Below are positions 28,186 through 37,868 of a stretch of DNA of 57,415 nucleotides, piece by piece. This stretch comes from Pleurocapsa sp. MO_226.B13 (GTDB lineage Bacteria; Cyanobacteriota; Cyanobacteriia; Cyanobacteriales; Xenococcaceae), in assembly GCA_030064795.1 (NCBI GenBank), contig JASJEI010000015.1:1-57415 (forward strand). Reading direction: 5' to 3'. The notes beneath the pieces were generated by a model. The model worked only from the letters and a program-made list of their open reading frames with translations, searched no databases and had not been told where the DNA came from. Made by a program: the position numbers and the translations under genes. The number at the start of each line of letters is the position of its first letter. Within the stretch, counting starts at the first letter, position 1.

Positions 28186-29643
28186 TTATCCTTTTAATTG
28201 TCGAGAGTCGCGATTATATACATTTACGACCATACCAGCTAAGAGCCAAAAATAAAAGGAATAGCATTTGATTTCAAAGATGCGTTCGACAAAAGCATAA
28301 AAAATCGTGATAATAATTAGGGTAGAAAACCCGATACCAAGAGCTTTACTTGAACTATCAAAACAGCGATCGCTTAACCATTGAGAAGTTTTATAGAGAC
28401 GGTAAAATATATAGCCAAATAGGGTAACTCCTGGGATGCCGTAATAGACTAACATTGTTCCCCAATAAACATCTTCAAACCAAAATTCTCTTTCCAAGAT
28501 GACACTTTTCTGAGTAGGTAAAAGCTCGGATAAAGTTAAAATTGCTTCATGTGGCGAAGGACTCAAACCAAACCAATTTCCCGTACCAATAGTTCCGCGA
28601 ACGACTGTTTTGATAATCCATTGTCGCGTTCCTTTATTCCAATATTCTGGGCTAAAAAGCTGTCCGAAATAACCTAATAAATCAAAATCTGCTCCTTCTC
28701 TGATTGCCCATCCATCTATTGCAGTGTCTACGTTGAGAAAAAACATCGAAAAGAACACAAGACCAAAAAGACCAAATAAATAAAGCCAAATTATCTTTCC
28801 CGCCCAAAGTTTTTTCCCCCAGAGGAATAAGATTATTAGAGGACCTAAAAGACCAAATAAGAGAGCGAGTCGTTTAAAAGTAGCAAAGATAGCAAAGTAC
28901 ATTATGCCAAAATTTAATAATGTTTTGGTCTTGCCTGAAGCTAAATTAAAGCTTTTTCTAGTCGTCCAAGCTAGTAAAATAATAAAGCAAGCAATCAAAA
29001 AAGCCGAAGTATTAGCGGTATTGGGAAAAGTCCCATTTACTGCCCCACTTTTTAAAACACCAGCCGAAACTTCAGAACCTTTTTCTATTACCAATCCTCC
29101 CGCTGATATGCTGACATCTCTAGGAACAAATAAGCTATTGAAACTAGCAGGAGCAAAATATTGAATAGTAGCCAAATACCCCTGGATTAGTCCTAAAACT
29201 AAAATAGTTTTTAATAGTAATTGGACTTGTTGTTTAGATAAATAAAGATCGACAATCAGATAATAAACAGCAACATAACGAATCAGAGTGCGTAAATTAT
29301 TAAGCCCTGCTACAATAGATGCTTGATGAACGATTAAAAGAATTATTGCCCAAAAAACAAAACAGATAAGAGCTAGTTCAATCGAAGATTTAATTAAGCG
29401 ATCGCCTCTAACTATACGCTTATAAAAAACCTTAGCCCATAAATAATAAAGAACTAGCTCGTGGAAAAATCGTAGAAACAGAATAATTAATGAAGGCAAA
29501 GGCAGCCATCTTAAAACAAACTCTTCAAAAGGGAGATAAATGGCGATCGCAAAAACAATCCAAAAGGATATTTGTTCTTTAAATCTAGTAATTTGATACC
29601 AGTCAACAACTCTCCAAAATATTTCGCTCGGTTTAGCAATCAT
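28186..29643 (-). CDS. O-antigen ligase/polymerase-like membrane protein
   Basis: About 485 residues with ten or more predicted transmembrane segments. A large periplasmic loop in the C-terminal half (around GTRQWIIKTVVRGTIGTGNWFGLSPSPHEAIL, seen in pieces) carries an R..G...G..P..HN-like pattern typical of the Wzy_C/WaaL superfamily. Members polymerise or ligate glycans at the outer face of the inner membrane. A TTG at 29649 is possible, but the ATG at 29643 is more likely. It belongs to the polysaccharide neighbourhood with GT2, sulfotransferase and GT4 genes. Confidence 0.75.
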   Translation of the reverse strand: MIAKPSEIFWRVVDWYQITRFKEQISFWIVFAIAIYLPFEEFVLRWLPLPSLIILFLRFFHELVLYYLWAKVFYKRIVRGDRLIKSSIELALICFVFWAIILLIVHQASIVAGLNNLRTLIRYVAVYYLIVDLYLSKQQVQLLLKTILVLGLIQGYLATIQYFAPASFNSLFVPRDVSISAGGLVIEKGSEVSAGVLKSGAVNGTFPNTANTSAFLIACFIILLAWTTRKSFNLASGKTKTLLNFGIMYFAIFATFKRLALLFGLLGPLIILFLWGKKLWAGKIIWLYLFGLFGLVFFSMFFLNVDTAIDGWAIREGADFDLLGYFGQLFSPEYWNKGTRQWIIKTVVRGTIGTGNWFGLSPSPHEAILTLSELLPTQKSVILEREFWFEDVYWGTMLVYYGIPGVTLFGYIFYRLYKTSQWLSDRCFDSSSKALGIGFSTLIIITIFYAFVERIFEIKCYSFYFWLLAGMVVNVYNRDSRQLKG

Positions 29644-29843
29644 CTCCAAAAAATTAATTTAGCTAAGATAATTTGGTTAAACAAAAAGAGTACAATGCAG
29701 CCTTTTGTAAAACTATCTGGACATCTGCAATTCAATAATCTAATCAAGCAGATTCATCTATCTGTGTTAATCCGTGTGAATCTGTGGACTTTATTATAGT
29801 TGTCTGTCTCAGATTGAAATGAAAACCACTTTATTTTTTTTAT

Positions 29844-30806
29844 TTAATTATTTTCAGGATTATTTTTCGTATATAGTCGAATTTTTTTCCAAGGACGACT
29901 ATGATAAAGAGCGATCGCAGCAATAGCGAACTTATCCGCTCTCGTAGCAGTTTTATAGTATTTGGCGATCGCATCTCTTCCCTCAGCTTCTTGAATTCCC
30001 TCAAGCCAGTAATAGCTAAACCCTCTAGCAAATAAACGATTGGTAAGTTTGACTAATTTGGGAAATTTAGTTCGGAGTAAATATGCTGCTACTAATTGAT
30101 TGCGAGCTTTACGTTGTTTAAACTTTTTGCCTTGTCTTAGAGTACCATCATTACTACCGTGTATTCCCTGAATTGTTAACTGACGATTGAGAAAATAACC
30201 GACACTAAGCCAAATAGCTGCATAGGTTAAATAACGATCCGCAGCTTGCTTTAAGATCTCTGGCAGGGGTAAAATTTGTTGCAAGAGACTGCGCCGAAAA
30301 GATAAAGCAGAAGTAGAAGGTGGATAAAAGTTCAGTTTTCCCTTGCCTAACTGTGTCTGAAAATCGCAGAGAGTCGAAATATCTTCTGCTAATAAGGGAA
30401 AAGCGCGAGTAACTCCCAATAACTCTTCTGTTTGAATGTTGACTAATCTCAGGGGATGAAAACACCAGCCAATTTCCGAGTGAGCCTTAAAAATCTCCAC
30501 GATTTCAGTAACTTTGTTGGGCTGAAAATAATCATCTGCATCCAAACAACAGATAATTTCTCCTTGAGACGCTAAAAATCCTGCATTAAAGGTAGAAGCA
30601 TGATCGCCATTTTCCTTGAATAAGGGAATGATTCTCTTGCCATAGTTACCAATAATCTCTGGGGAATTATCTGTAGAACCATCATCGACAACAATTGTTT
30701 CTACCCAAGGATAGGTTTGATTTAAAGCACTATCGATCGCTTTGGGGAGCAAGTGAGCATAGTTGTAGTTATTGATAAGGATACTAACTAAAGTTTGCTT
30801 GACCAT
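29844..30806 (-). CDS. Glycosyltransferase family 2
   Basis: A 320-residue GT-A enzyme. VSILINNYNYAHLLPKAIDSAL opens it, with TIVVDDGSTDNSP giving the first Asp motif and CCLDADDYF the DxD metal and UDP-sugar site (about residues 92-100). The catalytic part is followed by a basic C-terminal region without membrane segments. Behind a GAGGAG sequence, the ATG at 30806 is preferred to the TTG at 30809. It probably transfers a sugar to a growing surface glycan. Confidence 0.9.
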   Translation of the reverse strand: MVKQTLVSILINNYNYAHLLPKAIDSALNQTYPWVETIVVDDGSTDNSPEIIGNYGKRIIPLFKENGDHASTFNAGFLASQGEIICCLDADDYFQPNKVTEIVEIFKAHSEIGWCFHPLRLVNIQTEELLGVTRAFPLLAEDISTLCDFQTQLGKGKLNFYPPSTSALSFRRSLLQQILPLPEILKQAADRYLTYAAIWLSVGYFLNRQLTIQGIHGSNDGTLRQGKKFKQRKARNQLVAAYLLRTKFPKLVKLTNRLFARGFSYYWLEGIQEAEGRDAIAKYYKTATRADKFAIAAIALYHSRPWKKIRLYTKNNPENN

Positions 30807-31001
30807 CAACTCCTCGACAAAATTGTGACGTATTCAAGCAAGATAACAATTTCAGATAAATTTAGAGAAAATATCTACCAACCAATAGTACATACTATAT
30901 CACCATAAAAATTACCTGTCAGATATGAGATCCCAACAAATATCTGCCAAACGTTTAAATTTCCTCGCATTATTAATTTAGAATTCATCTAAGGCGATCT
31001 C

Positions 31002-31038
31002 GAAAAGATCCGCTTCGCGGTTCGCTCTATTATAGAGT
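31002..31038. repeat. Two short hairpins before the Rpn-family gene
   Basis: GATCCGCTTCGCGGTTCGC (CCGC-ttc-GCGG stem) is followed by the palindrome CTCTATTATAGAG, ending two bases before the ATG at 31040. They may form structure over the ribosome binding region. No clean Shine-Dalgarno sequence is visible. Confidence 0.4.
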
Positions 31039-31039
31039 C

Positions 31040-31956
31040 ATGGCTAAAATAAACCACGATCGACTATTTAAAGAACTTATAACAACTTTTTTTGTTGAAT
31101 TCCTAGAACTATTTTTCCCTTCTGTATTGGAATATCTGGATACTGATTCGATTCAGTTTATAGATAAGGAGGTGTTTACCGATGTTACTAGAGGAGAGAA
31201 AAATATTCTGGATCTGGTAGCTTTGGCTAAATTTCAAGAACAAAATTATTCTTTTCTCATTCACGTAGAAAATCAAGCTTGTCTTTTGCACCTGAATTCA
31301 ATCGTCGGATGTTTCGCTATTTTTCTAGTCTCTTCTTAAAATACGATCGCCCCATCTATCCTATTGTTATTTTCTCCTATGATTCTCCCAAGAGAAAAGA
31401 TGCTAGCAATTTTGTTGTTGAATTCCCAGACAGACAAGTTTTAAGGTTTGATTATCAAGTGGTGCAGTTAAATCGTCTTGACTGGCGGGAATTTCTTAGA
31501 CAGAAGAATCCTGTTGCTGCTGCACTAATGAGTAAGATGAAGATTGAAAAAAGCGATCGCCCAAAAGTTAAAGCCGAGTGTTTGCGCCTGATGATTACTC
31601 TTAAACTCGATCTCGCCAAAATGCAGTTTATTTCGGGTTTTGTGGATAGTTATCTTAATCTCAACTCACAGGAGAAATCAATTTTTCAGTCAGAGTTGAG
31701 TAAAATGAAATTAGAGGAAAAAGAACAGATTATGCAAATTACTACTAGCTGGAAAGAAGAAGGAAGGCTTGAAGGGCAAAAACAAGGGCAAGTAGCTACT
31801 ATTTCACGTCAACTCAAGCGTAAATTTGGTACTTTAGAGAGCGATATTACAGATCGAATTGAGTCTTTAGAACCAAATCAGTTGGATAGTTTAACTGAGG
31901 ACTTGCTTGATTTTCAATCTCTCGACGATCTTCTAAATTGGCTCGATAATTCTTAG
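31040..31956 (+). pseudogene. Frameshifted Rpn-family nuclease / DUF4351 protein
   Basis: The N-terminal part (31040-31279) reads HDRLFKELITTFFVEFLELF and LIHVENQ, the PD-(D/E)XK-like Rpn (recombination-promoting nuclease/putative transposase) domain. The rest of the domain continues in another frame from 31279 (FNRRMFRYFSSLFLKYDRPI) to 31956. It ends with the DUF4351 tail, TISRQLKRKFG...LNWLDN. One missing base after GC at 31278 restores Gln-Ala-Leu-Ser and the whole ORF, about 305 residues. Such genes are very numerous and often broken in cyanobacteria. A sequencing error is the alternative. Confidence 0.8.
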
Positions 31957-32172
31957 TAGCATTAGGGTTTTGGTGGGCAATGAATATCGGTTGCAAAATT
32001 TCAGGTTACTGCTATTTTTTTGCACTAAAGTACTAGCCCTAAAGGATTAGCTCCGCTTCGCTCCGCGTCCTTCGCGTCGCCCACCCATCGTATGCGCGAT
32101 CGCACTGTTATTGTTGGGTTTCACTTCGTTCTACCCAACCTACAAGATCGGGCGATCGCACTGTTCGATTAA

Positions 32173-33825
32173 TTAAGGTGCTTTTTTTAGGATCCAAGCT
32201 GGTTTTCTCTTGTTGAGCATTTGCTCGACTTGTTGATAGCTCGATAGATCTCCTGTTTCTAAAAATAACTGCTTGGCTTTTTCTAAATCAGCTATGCTCT
32301 CTCCTTCATTTCCTATGTTTGCCAAAACAATACTTCGATTAAAATAAGCTTTTCCATCATTGGGATTTATCTCTATTCCGCGATCGTACTTTTCTTTAGC
32401 TTCATGCCATTGCCGTAATTTCATATGACCAAATGCACAGTTAAAATACGCTCGTTCGTTATCTGGTTGAAGCTCGATCGCCCGTTCTAAATTTTTGATT
32501 GCATCTAGCCAATTTTTTTGTTTTAGGTGAACAATTCCTAGATGATAGTAAGCTGCGACATAATCTGGTTTTAGTTCGATCGCCATATTATAGTCGGCGA
32601 TCGCTTCATCCCACTGTTCGCGCAGATTATAAATACCTGCACGATTAAAATAAGCTAGGTGAGATAGCTGTGGATTGAGTTTCATCACCCGATCGTAGTC
32701 TTCTAGTGCATCTTGCCACCTAGACTGTTCTAGATAAACATTGGCTCGATTAAAATAAATCTCCGCATCTTGTTGATTGAGAGCGATCGCCTTATTAAAG
32801 TCTTCTAGTGCCTCGGCAAACTCTTGTTTGAATGCATGATTCAAACCATTACTGTTGTAATCATAGGATTGCTCGAAGTTGGTTTTGCCTGTATTTGTTT
32901 CTTCAGTAGCTTGTTGTTGCTGAAGATTTGTCAAATTACTCTGAACCTGAAAATCATTAGGGTTTAGTTTTAATGCTCGTTCGTAATCTTTTGTAGCTTC
33001 TTCCCATCTTTGTTGCAGAGCATAAACGTTACCTCTACTAAAATAAGCCCGTGGGTTTTTAGGATCTAATTTTATTGAATGGTTTAAATCTTTTAAAGCC
33101 AAATCCCATTCTTCTTGTTGAGTATAAAAAACCCCTCTCTCCAAACTTATTTTGCTAGAGTCAGGTTCGAGTGATACTGCTTTGTTATAATCTACTTCTG
33201 CCTTATCAACTTCATCAAATCGATTGTTGTATAAATTTCCTCTTAAGATATAGTGAGCAGAATTATTGGGAGCGATTTCAATAGCTCGGTTTATATCTTG
33301 TAGAGCACTCTCCCATTGCTCTTGTTTGAGATATACTCCAGCTCTGACATAATAAGCAGTAGAATTTTGTTCGTCTAAACTAACTGCTCGATTCAAATCT
33401 TTTAAAGCAGACTCAAATTCTTTTCGCAATCCGTATATATATCCTCGATAAACGTAACTCGGTAGTAGTTCGGGTTCTAGCTCGATAGCGCGATCGAAAT
33501 CCTGTAATGCATCGTCCCATCGCTCCAAAATGCCATATAAAGATCCTCTATTCATGTACGCTTTAGCAAGATTGGGATCTAATTCAATTGCTCGATTGAG
33601 ATCTTTTAGTGCAGCATTCCATTGCTTTTTATTTATGCCAATATTACCTCTGTTAGAGTAGATTGCAGCATTCAATAAATCTTGCTCACTTATCGCCTGT
33701 TCTAAATTTCTAATCTTCTCCAATTCAGTATTAGAAGGCTGACTGGGTTCACTCAAAATAGGATAAGTATTAAAAGCTAATATAAGCGATAAAAAAAACA
33801 GTTTAATTTTACTTTTATAATGCAT
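32173..33825 (-). CDS. Secreted tetratricopeptide-repeat protein
   Basis: A 550-residue protein with an N-terminal signal-like segment (KLFFLSLILAFNTYPILS), followed by about twelve to fourteen TPR units. The repeat pattern W..A..D...A..L.P....Y..RG..Y is clear. A Gln/Thr-rich linker near residues 300-325 splits the array into two blocks. TPRs mediate protein-protein contacts; no catalytic domain is present. A periplasmic scaffold role is inferred. The gene is convergent with the broken Rpn gene. Confidence 0.9.
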   Translation of the reverse strand: MHYKSKIKLFFLSLILAFNTYPILSEPSQPSNTELEKIRNLEQAISEQDLLNAAIYSNRGNIGINKKQWNAALKDLNRAIELDPNLAKAYMNRGSLYGILERWDDALQDFDRAIELEPELLPSYVYRGYIYGLRKEFESALKDLNRAVSLDEQNSTAYYVRAGVYLKQEQWESALQDINRAIEIAPNNSAHYILRGNLYNNRFDEVDKAEVDYNKAVSLEPDSSKISLERGVFYTQQEEWDLALKDLNHSIKLDPKNPRAYFSRGNVYALQQRWEEATKDYERALKLNPNDFQVQSNLTNLQQQQATEETNTGKTNFEQSYDYNSNGLNHAFKQEFAEALEDFNKAIALNQQDAEIYFNRANVYLEQSRWQDALEDYDRVMKLNPQLSHLAYFNRAGIYNLREQWDEAIADYNMAIELKPDYVAAYYHLGIVHLKQKNWLDAIKNLERAIELQPDNERAYFNCAFGHMKLRQWHEAKEKYDRGIEINPNDGKAYFNRSIVLANIGNEGESIADLEKAKQLFLETGDLSSYQQVEQMLNKRKPAWILKKAP

Positions 33826-33960
33826 TAAAAATTAATTTTTAAGTCAAATATTTATTTAATAATACATACAAATAGAGTACCAAAAATTACATTAATATCA
33901 TTGGTGATGATTATTAACTGAAAGATATAGCAATACGTATTTCAGTTAGGAAAATTTTAA

Positions 33961-36123
33961 TTACCTGACTATTGTGGTCTGATTGGGGTTGAGGACTTTT
34001 CTCTCGCCATAACTCAACAAGCGATCGAGAGTATCCAAGCGATTTTGCCAGACTTTAGCCTGATATCCTTCAATATTTTTAGTTTCTTGCATCCAACGAG
34101 GAAATTGACGACGGAGAGAATTGAGTGAAATTTGAGTAGAGAAGAAATTTTTGTGAGAAGGTTCATCAATAAGCTTTTCTAAATCTGATGCCAATCGATC
34201 TGCTTTTTCTCCCCATTCTTCTAAGGCTACATCGGTTAAGGTTTGTGGATTGTTGACTAAGAAAAAATTCCATTCTTTTTGTAAACTTTTATACCTAGCT
34301 AAAGTTACCTCAAAAGGCTCTCGATGAGGCAAAGGCTGTTTATCCCCTGTAATTTCCCCTTGAGTGTTGTTAAAGATAGTTGTCAGATCGGAGTTTAAAT
34401 TTTCGGCCGCAAATAGGGCATAACCTTCGGTAGACATTCCCCGTAACAATTGCATCTGGTCTAGTGCAGCGATGTCGGGTATGTCTAACAGTCTAATTCC
34501 TGGTAGAAATAAGGCTTTTCCGCGATCGAATTCATCTAACAAAGGACTGGCAAGGGTATTTAATTTTTCCGTGCTTTTGGCATAGGTCATGGGAACTAAG
34601 ATATCAATCCATTCTTTTCTCACCCATGTTTCCCAATGTTGCTGAATTTTCGTTAATCGCTCCCGTCTGGGCATCGGAAAGACTGCGGTGGAAAGAGTTA
34701 GATCGGGACGCAGTTGTTTTAAATTCTCGGCAACAGAAGCCACAAAACTGTCTATTTGTTCGATGCGAAATTTTGTCCACTCCGACCATAAAGGATGGTT
34801 GGGGTAGAGATGAATAGGATCGAATCCTGTTTGCTTGATAAATTCTTCTCTAGCAGCTATGCCATAACCATAAGTCATTTTTCCTGTAGGACTTTGGAAA
34901 GGATAGCGAATATAGTCTAAATGAATGCCGTCTACTTCGTAATTAGTAGCAATTTCAGCAAATAACGATGATAAATAACGCCGAACATCAGGATTAGCTG
35001 GATCGAAAAAAACCTTACCCGAACTATAGTGGAAGCGACTACCTTCGTGGTCTGTTATTGCCCAATCAGGATGTCTGGATAGGACTGGCCCTAGATAGTT
35101 GCGAGGCAAATCGAGAATTATATTGTGGCGTTGATTGACTGCTGCAAAAGTCCAAACCCAGGCGTGTAATTCCATACCACGTTCGTGAGCGAGTTTAACC
35201 GCAGCTTCTAGGGGATCCCAACCTTTTACTAAAGGATTTTGTTGTGGGGCTATTCGACTGGGGTAGATAGTATAGCCAGAATTAACTGTTTCAAAAAAAA
35301 CCGTGTTAATCCCCGCAGTTGCCATGCGATCGAATATTTTCGCTAAATCTGCTTCAGACTTGGCTTTAACAATCGTGCCTCGATCGAGCCACATTCCACG
35401 GACTTCAGTTTGAGCAACTAGTCTATCGGCAGGATAGTTGTCCCACAAAGCTTGTTTCGCTGCTGACCATTGTGCCTGAGCTAAACTGTAATAGCGTTGG
35501 TTGATTAAACTATGAAATCTTTTTAATCCTTGTCTTGCCCGATACAAAGCTCTATAGGCATCGCGATATTGAGATTTAGCTGCTTGTTTGGTGTTTAGCT
35601 TACTAGTAATAGTGGGTTGTTCTAGTATCTGTTCAACTACCTCACCCGTAGAAGCACTAATATCGCTCTGATGAGCCTCAGCCGTCAGGAGGGTAGTTTC
35701 AAAGCGTCCGATCAACCCCTCTAGTTCTTCAGTCATCAAACGTACTTTACCAGGCGAAATAACTGGTTCGGTGTAAAATCTAAAATTAGTTCTAAAATTA
35801 GATGCTAATAAAGAGCGAATGTTATCTATTGATGGAGATTTTTGTGCGGGAATAAATGACGAATTACAAGATTGGCGGAAATTATTCTTGACGGATAGAA
35901 AACGATTGTAACTTTGAGGATGATTTACACAACTAGGACTTAATGCCTCAAGATTATCCGATCGCTGCACTGTTGACGATCGCTCTAGAGCGATCGCTGG
36001 AAGGGTAAATAATGTGACAGGGAATAAGGGAAGCATTGATTTAGTAATTAGCTTATTTATTGATTTAGTTTTAACTTCCATACGCGAGCATATCTGTTGC
36101 AAATGCCTAGCATTTCCTAACAC
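33961..36123 (-). CDS. GHL10 / family-10-like glycosyl hydrolase
   Basis: A 720-residue exported protein. The start is a GTG supported by AAGGAG six bases upstream. A signal segment (MLPLFPVTLFTLPAIALE) lies after a basic N-terminal region. The GHL10 (DUF187) barrel covers about residues 245-560: VRGMWLDRGTIVKAKSEADL, INTVFFETVNSGYTIYPS, DGIHLDYIRYPF with its conserved acidic residues, and ILVPMTYAKS. Helical arms lie on both sides. The reaction is unproven for this family. The adjacent TPR gene ends 136 bases away. Confidence 0.85.
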   Translation of the reverse strand: MLGNARHLQQICSRMEVKTKSINKLITKSMLPLFPVTLFTLPAIALERSSTVQRSDNLEALSPSCVNHPQSYNRFLSVKNNFRQSCNSSFIPAQKSPSIDNIRSLLASNFRTNFRFYTEPVISPGKVRLMTEELEGLIGRFETTLLTAEAHQSDISASTGEVVEQILEQPTITSKLNTKQAAKSQYRDAYRALYRARQGLKRFHSLINQRYYSLAQAQWSAAKQALWDNYPADRLVAQTEVRGMWLDRGTIVKAKSEADLAKIFDRMATAGINTVFFETVNSGYTIYPSRIAPQQNPLVKGWDPLEAAVKLAHERGMELHAWVWTFAAVNQRHNIILDLPRNYLGPVLSRHPDWAITDHEGSRFHYSSGKVFFDPANPDVRRYLSSLFAEIATNYEVDGIHLDYIRYPFQSPTGKMTYGYGIAAREEFIKQTGFDPIHLYPNHPLWSEWTKFRIEQIDSFVASVAENLKQLRPDLTLSTAVFPMPRRERLTKIQQHWETWVRKEWIDILVPMTYAKSTEKLNTLASPLLDEFDRGKALFLPGIRLLDIPDIAALDQMQLLRGMSTEGYALFAAENLNSDLTTIFNNTQGEITGDKQPLPHREPFEVTLARYKSLQKEWNFFLVNNPQTLTDVALEEWGEKADRLASDLEKLIDEPSHKNFFSTQISLNSLRRQFPRWMQETKNIEGYQAKVWQNRLDTLDRLLSYGERKVLNPNQTTIVR

Positions 36124-36523
36124 AAAATTCTCCTTTATATCTCGTTTTTTAGTTTGTTAATAAATAACCTATTAATTTGCTCTAAAAACCAATTAATTCA
36201 CAGACACTTATTATAATCTTGATGTTTGAATATCCGTATCAGTAATTTTTCGTATCAATAAGATAATAAATATCCTATCTAAATTGCCAGATTTATTTGG
36301 CTTTTAGTCATTGGTCGTTCGTCATTGGTTATTAGTTAGGTTAGTGAATGATTTAAGACTATTAAGTAACTTTACTTAAATACGTATTCCCACCTTTATT
36401 AAATATCAACTAGATTATTTTTGTAACTGAGGATAAAGAGTTATTTTAAGCGATAGGTTTCTCAACCCTAAAGGGTTAACTACAAACCGCCAATCAATTT
36501 AATTTACTATTTACAAAGTCGGA
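36124..36523. other. AT-rich spacer with a hairpin repeat
   Basis: No gene is supported. The only structure is the CCCTAAAGGG hairpin at 36456-36488, close to the 3' end of the gene at 36524. The part near 36120 must contain the promoter of the GHL10 gene. Confidence 0.5.
36456..36488. repeat. Hairpin repeat with core AACCC-taaa-GGGTT
   Basis: A five-pair stem, AACCC/GGGTT, with an outer GGTTT/AAACC pair, shares its core and flanks (TTTCT.AACCCTAAAGGGT.AACTA.AAAC) with 26113-26145. In both places it follows the stop codon of a minus-strand gene. Confidence 0.6.
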
Positions 36524-37384
36524 CTATTTAGCTTCCCAATTTTGTTGGTACTCTTCTAAAAAAATATTTAATTGGGACTGTTTTTGTCTGAGTATTGCTT
36601 CTACTTCTCTAGCTCTTCTTTCTAGTTCCAAAACTTCCAGTTCAACTAGTCTTTTATCCCGTTCTATAGAGTGCAGTTCTTGATTTTCTCTAAATTCTGC
36701 TCTTTTTTTGGCTAACCCCGCTCCATAAAAATTATCTTGCCATTCTACTACCCGCTCGAATTCCTCATTTCTGAGATTAGTACTGAGATCGAGATAAGTC
36801 TTTTCAGAGAGTATTTCTGCTTTATCCTTGGCATTTTCGACAAAAAAGGTAGCATAAATTTCTGGAGAAACTGTTCTGAGATAAGTATTGGCGATCGCTC
36901 TATCTATTCTCCTTAATTCTACATATTTATCGATAATTTCAGCAGCATTTTTTTCTTTGGCGCACTGCCGAATTGCAGCCAAACTAGGTTGAAAATCTTC
37001 TGGAAGCGAGCCAGAATTATCGCTAAAATTAACTCCCGCAGCACCTACTCCCAAACCAAAACCACCAGAACGAGAGAAAGATATTATTTGTTCTCCACAG
37101 GTCAAAAAAGCGTTTCCTGAAGGAATAGATAAACGTCCGCGATAGCCATTTGTCCAAAAGTTATCGCTGGTTTCATTGTCAGTAACAGTTACATCAGATG
37201 TATTGCCGTTGGCACTTTGTCCTTGAGTTTGCGAACCTGATTCTTGGACGGTAATATCTACATTTTCGTTATTGTTGTTAGTTACAGTTTCAGTAGTTTG
37301 AGCTTGTAGCTGAAAAATACAGGTGAAAAATATGATATTAATTGTAGATAAGTTTATCAGGAACTTTTTAATTTTAATTTCCAC
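36524..37384 (-). CDS. Secreted protein with C-terminal coiled coil, function unknown
   Basis: A 286-residue protein that I do not recognise. A signal-like segment (LSTINIIFFTCIFQLQAQ) is followed by an Asn/Thr/Gln-rich stretch of about 50 residues. A central region has two cysteines (TCGEQI and RQCAKE), possibly a disulfide. The last 75 residues are strongly charged (Glu/Arg/Lys heptads such as RLVELEVLELERRAREVE) and should form a coiled coil. It starts with GTG. No neighbour explains it. Confidence 0.75.
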   Translation of the reverse strand: MEIKIKKFLINLSTINIIFFTCIFQLQAQTTETVTNNNNENVDITVQESGSQTQGQSANGNTSDVTVTDNETSDNFWTNGYRGRLSIPSGNAFLTCGEQIISFSRSGGFGLGVGAAGVNFSDNSGSLPEDFQPSLAAIRQCAKEKNAAEIIDKYVELRRIDRAIANTYLRTVSPEIYATFFVENAKDKAEILSEKTYLDLSTNLRNEEFERVVEWQDNFYGAGLAKKRAEFRENQELHSIERDKRLVELEVLELERRAREVEAILRQKQSQLNIFLEEYQQNWEAK

Positions 37385-37868
37385 GATCTAGAGTAAAATA
37401 GTTTAAATAATTTTAATAGCTTGAATCTATTTTCTAATTTATTTTGCCTAATTTATATAAATCTTTAGCTAAGAATTTACTCTAGATGTATCGATATAGA
37501 AATAGCCGATTTTGAATCATTAATTGCTGATTTTAAGAAGAGTTGGGAGAGACAAGGCATGCCTGTCTTGGTGCGTGACCGAAAGTAAGGCGCATAGTAC
37601 GCCGCAACTAATCCTTTAGGGCGTACATGCGGAATTACGCCTTTGTCTTGCGCCGTAAGACGGCGCGGGGTCGTTTATCCCTTTATACCCGAAGGGTGCG
37701 AATGGGGGCACCGCTTGTCTGTACAGGAGTTTTTCCCCAAGTCCCCAAACGAAGTCAAAATTATGAATTATGAACTAAATTAAGATTTGATACTTCATCA
37801 TTGCTCGTTCCTCGTTCCTTATTCCTCATTTATCATTCCTTATTCCTCGTTCCTTCTCCTCTGCCATC
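37385..37868. other. Spacer packed with palindromes and purine/pyrimidine repeats
   Basis: No gene is supported. The stretch holds CGCAT(a)GTACGCC / GGCGTACATGCG (37591-37603 with 37620-37631), the hairpin GCGCCGT-aag-ACGGCGC (37650-37666), an AATCCTTTAGGGC word, and CTCGTTCCTCGTTCCTTATTCC-type pyrimidine repeats at about 37803-37860. Confidence 0.6.
37591..37666. repeat. Two adjacent strong hairpins
   Basis: The first stem has 12 pairs with one bulged A and a 16-base loop carrying AATCCTTTAG. The second has seven GC-rich pairs (GCGCCGT/ACGGCGC) and a three-base loop. Composition is clearly more GC-rich than the surrounding DNA, which suggests an inserted repeat. Confidence 0.65.

Noticed and set aside
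28035..28271. A 78-codon + frame between the glycosidase and polymerase genes
   Set aside because: It is formed by a dispersed repeat and a hairpin and runs into the antisense end of the next gene.
37300..37384. Two-component partner for the NarL regulator sought near 36-39 kb
   Set aside because: The only kinase (39143-40534) is 16 kb away and lacks the usual His, so no pairing can be claimed.
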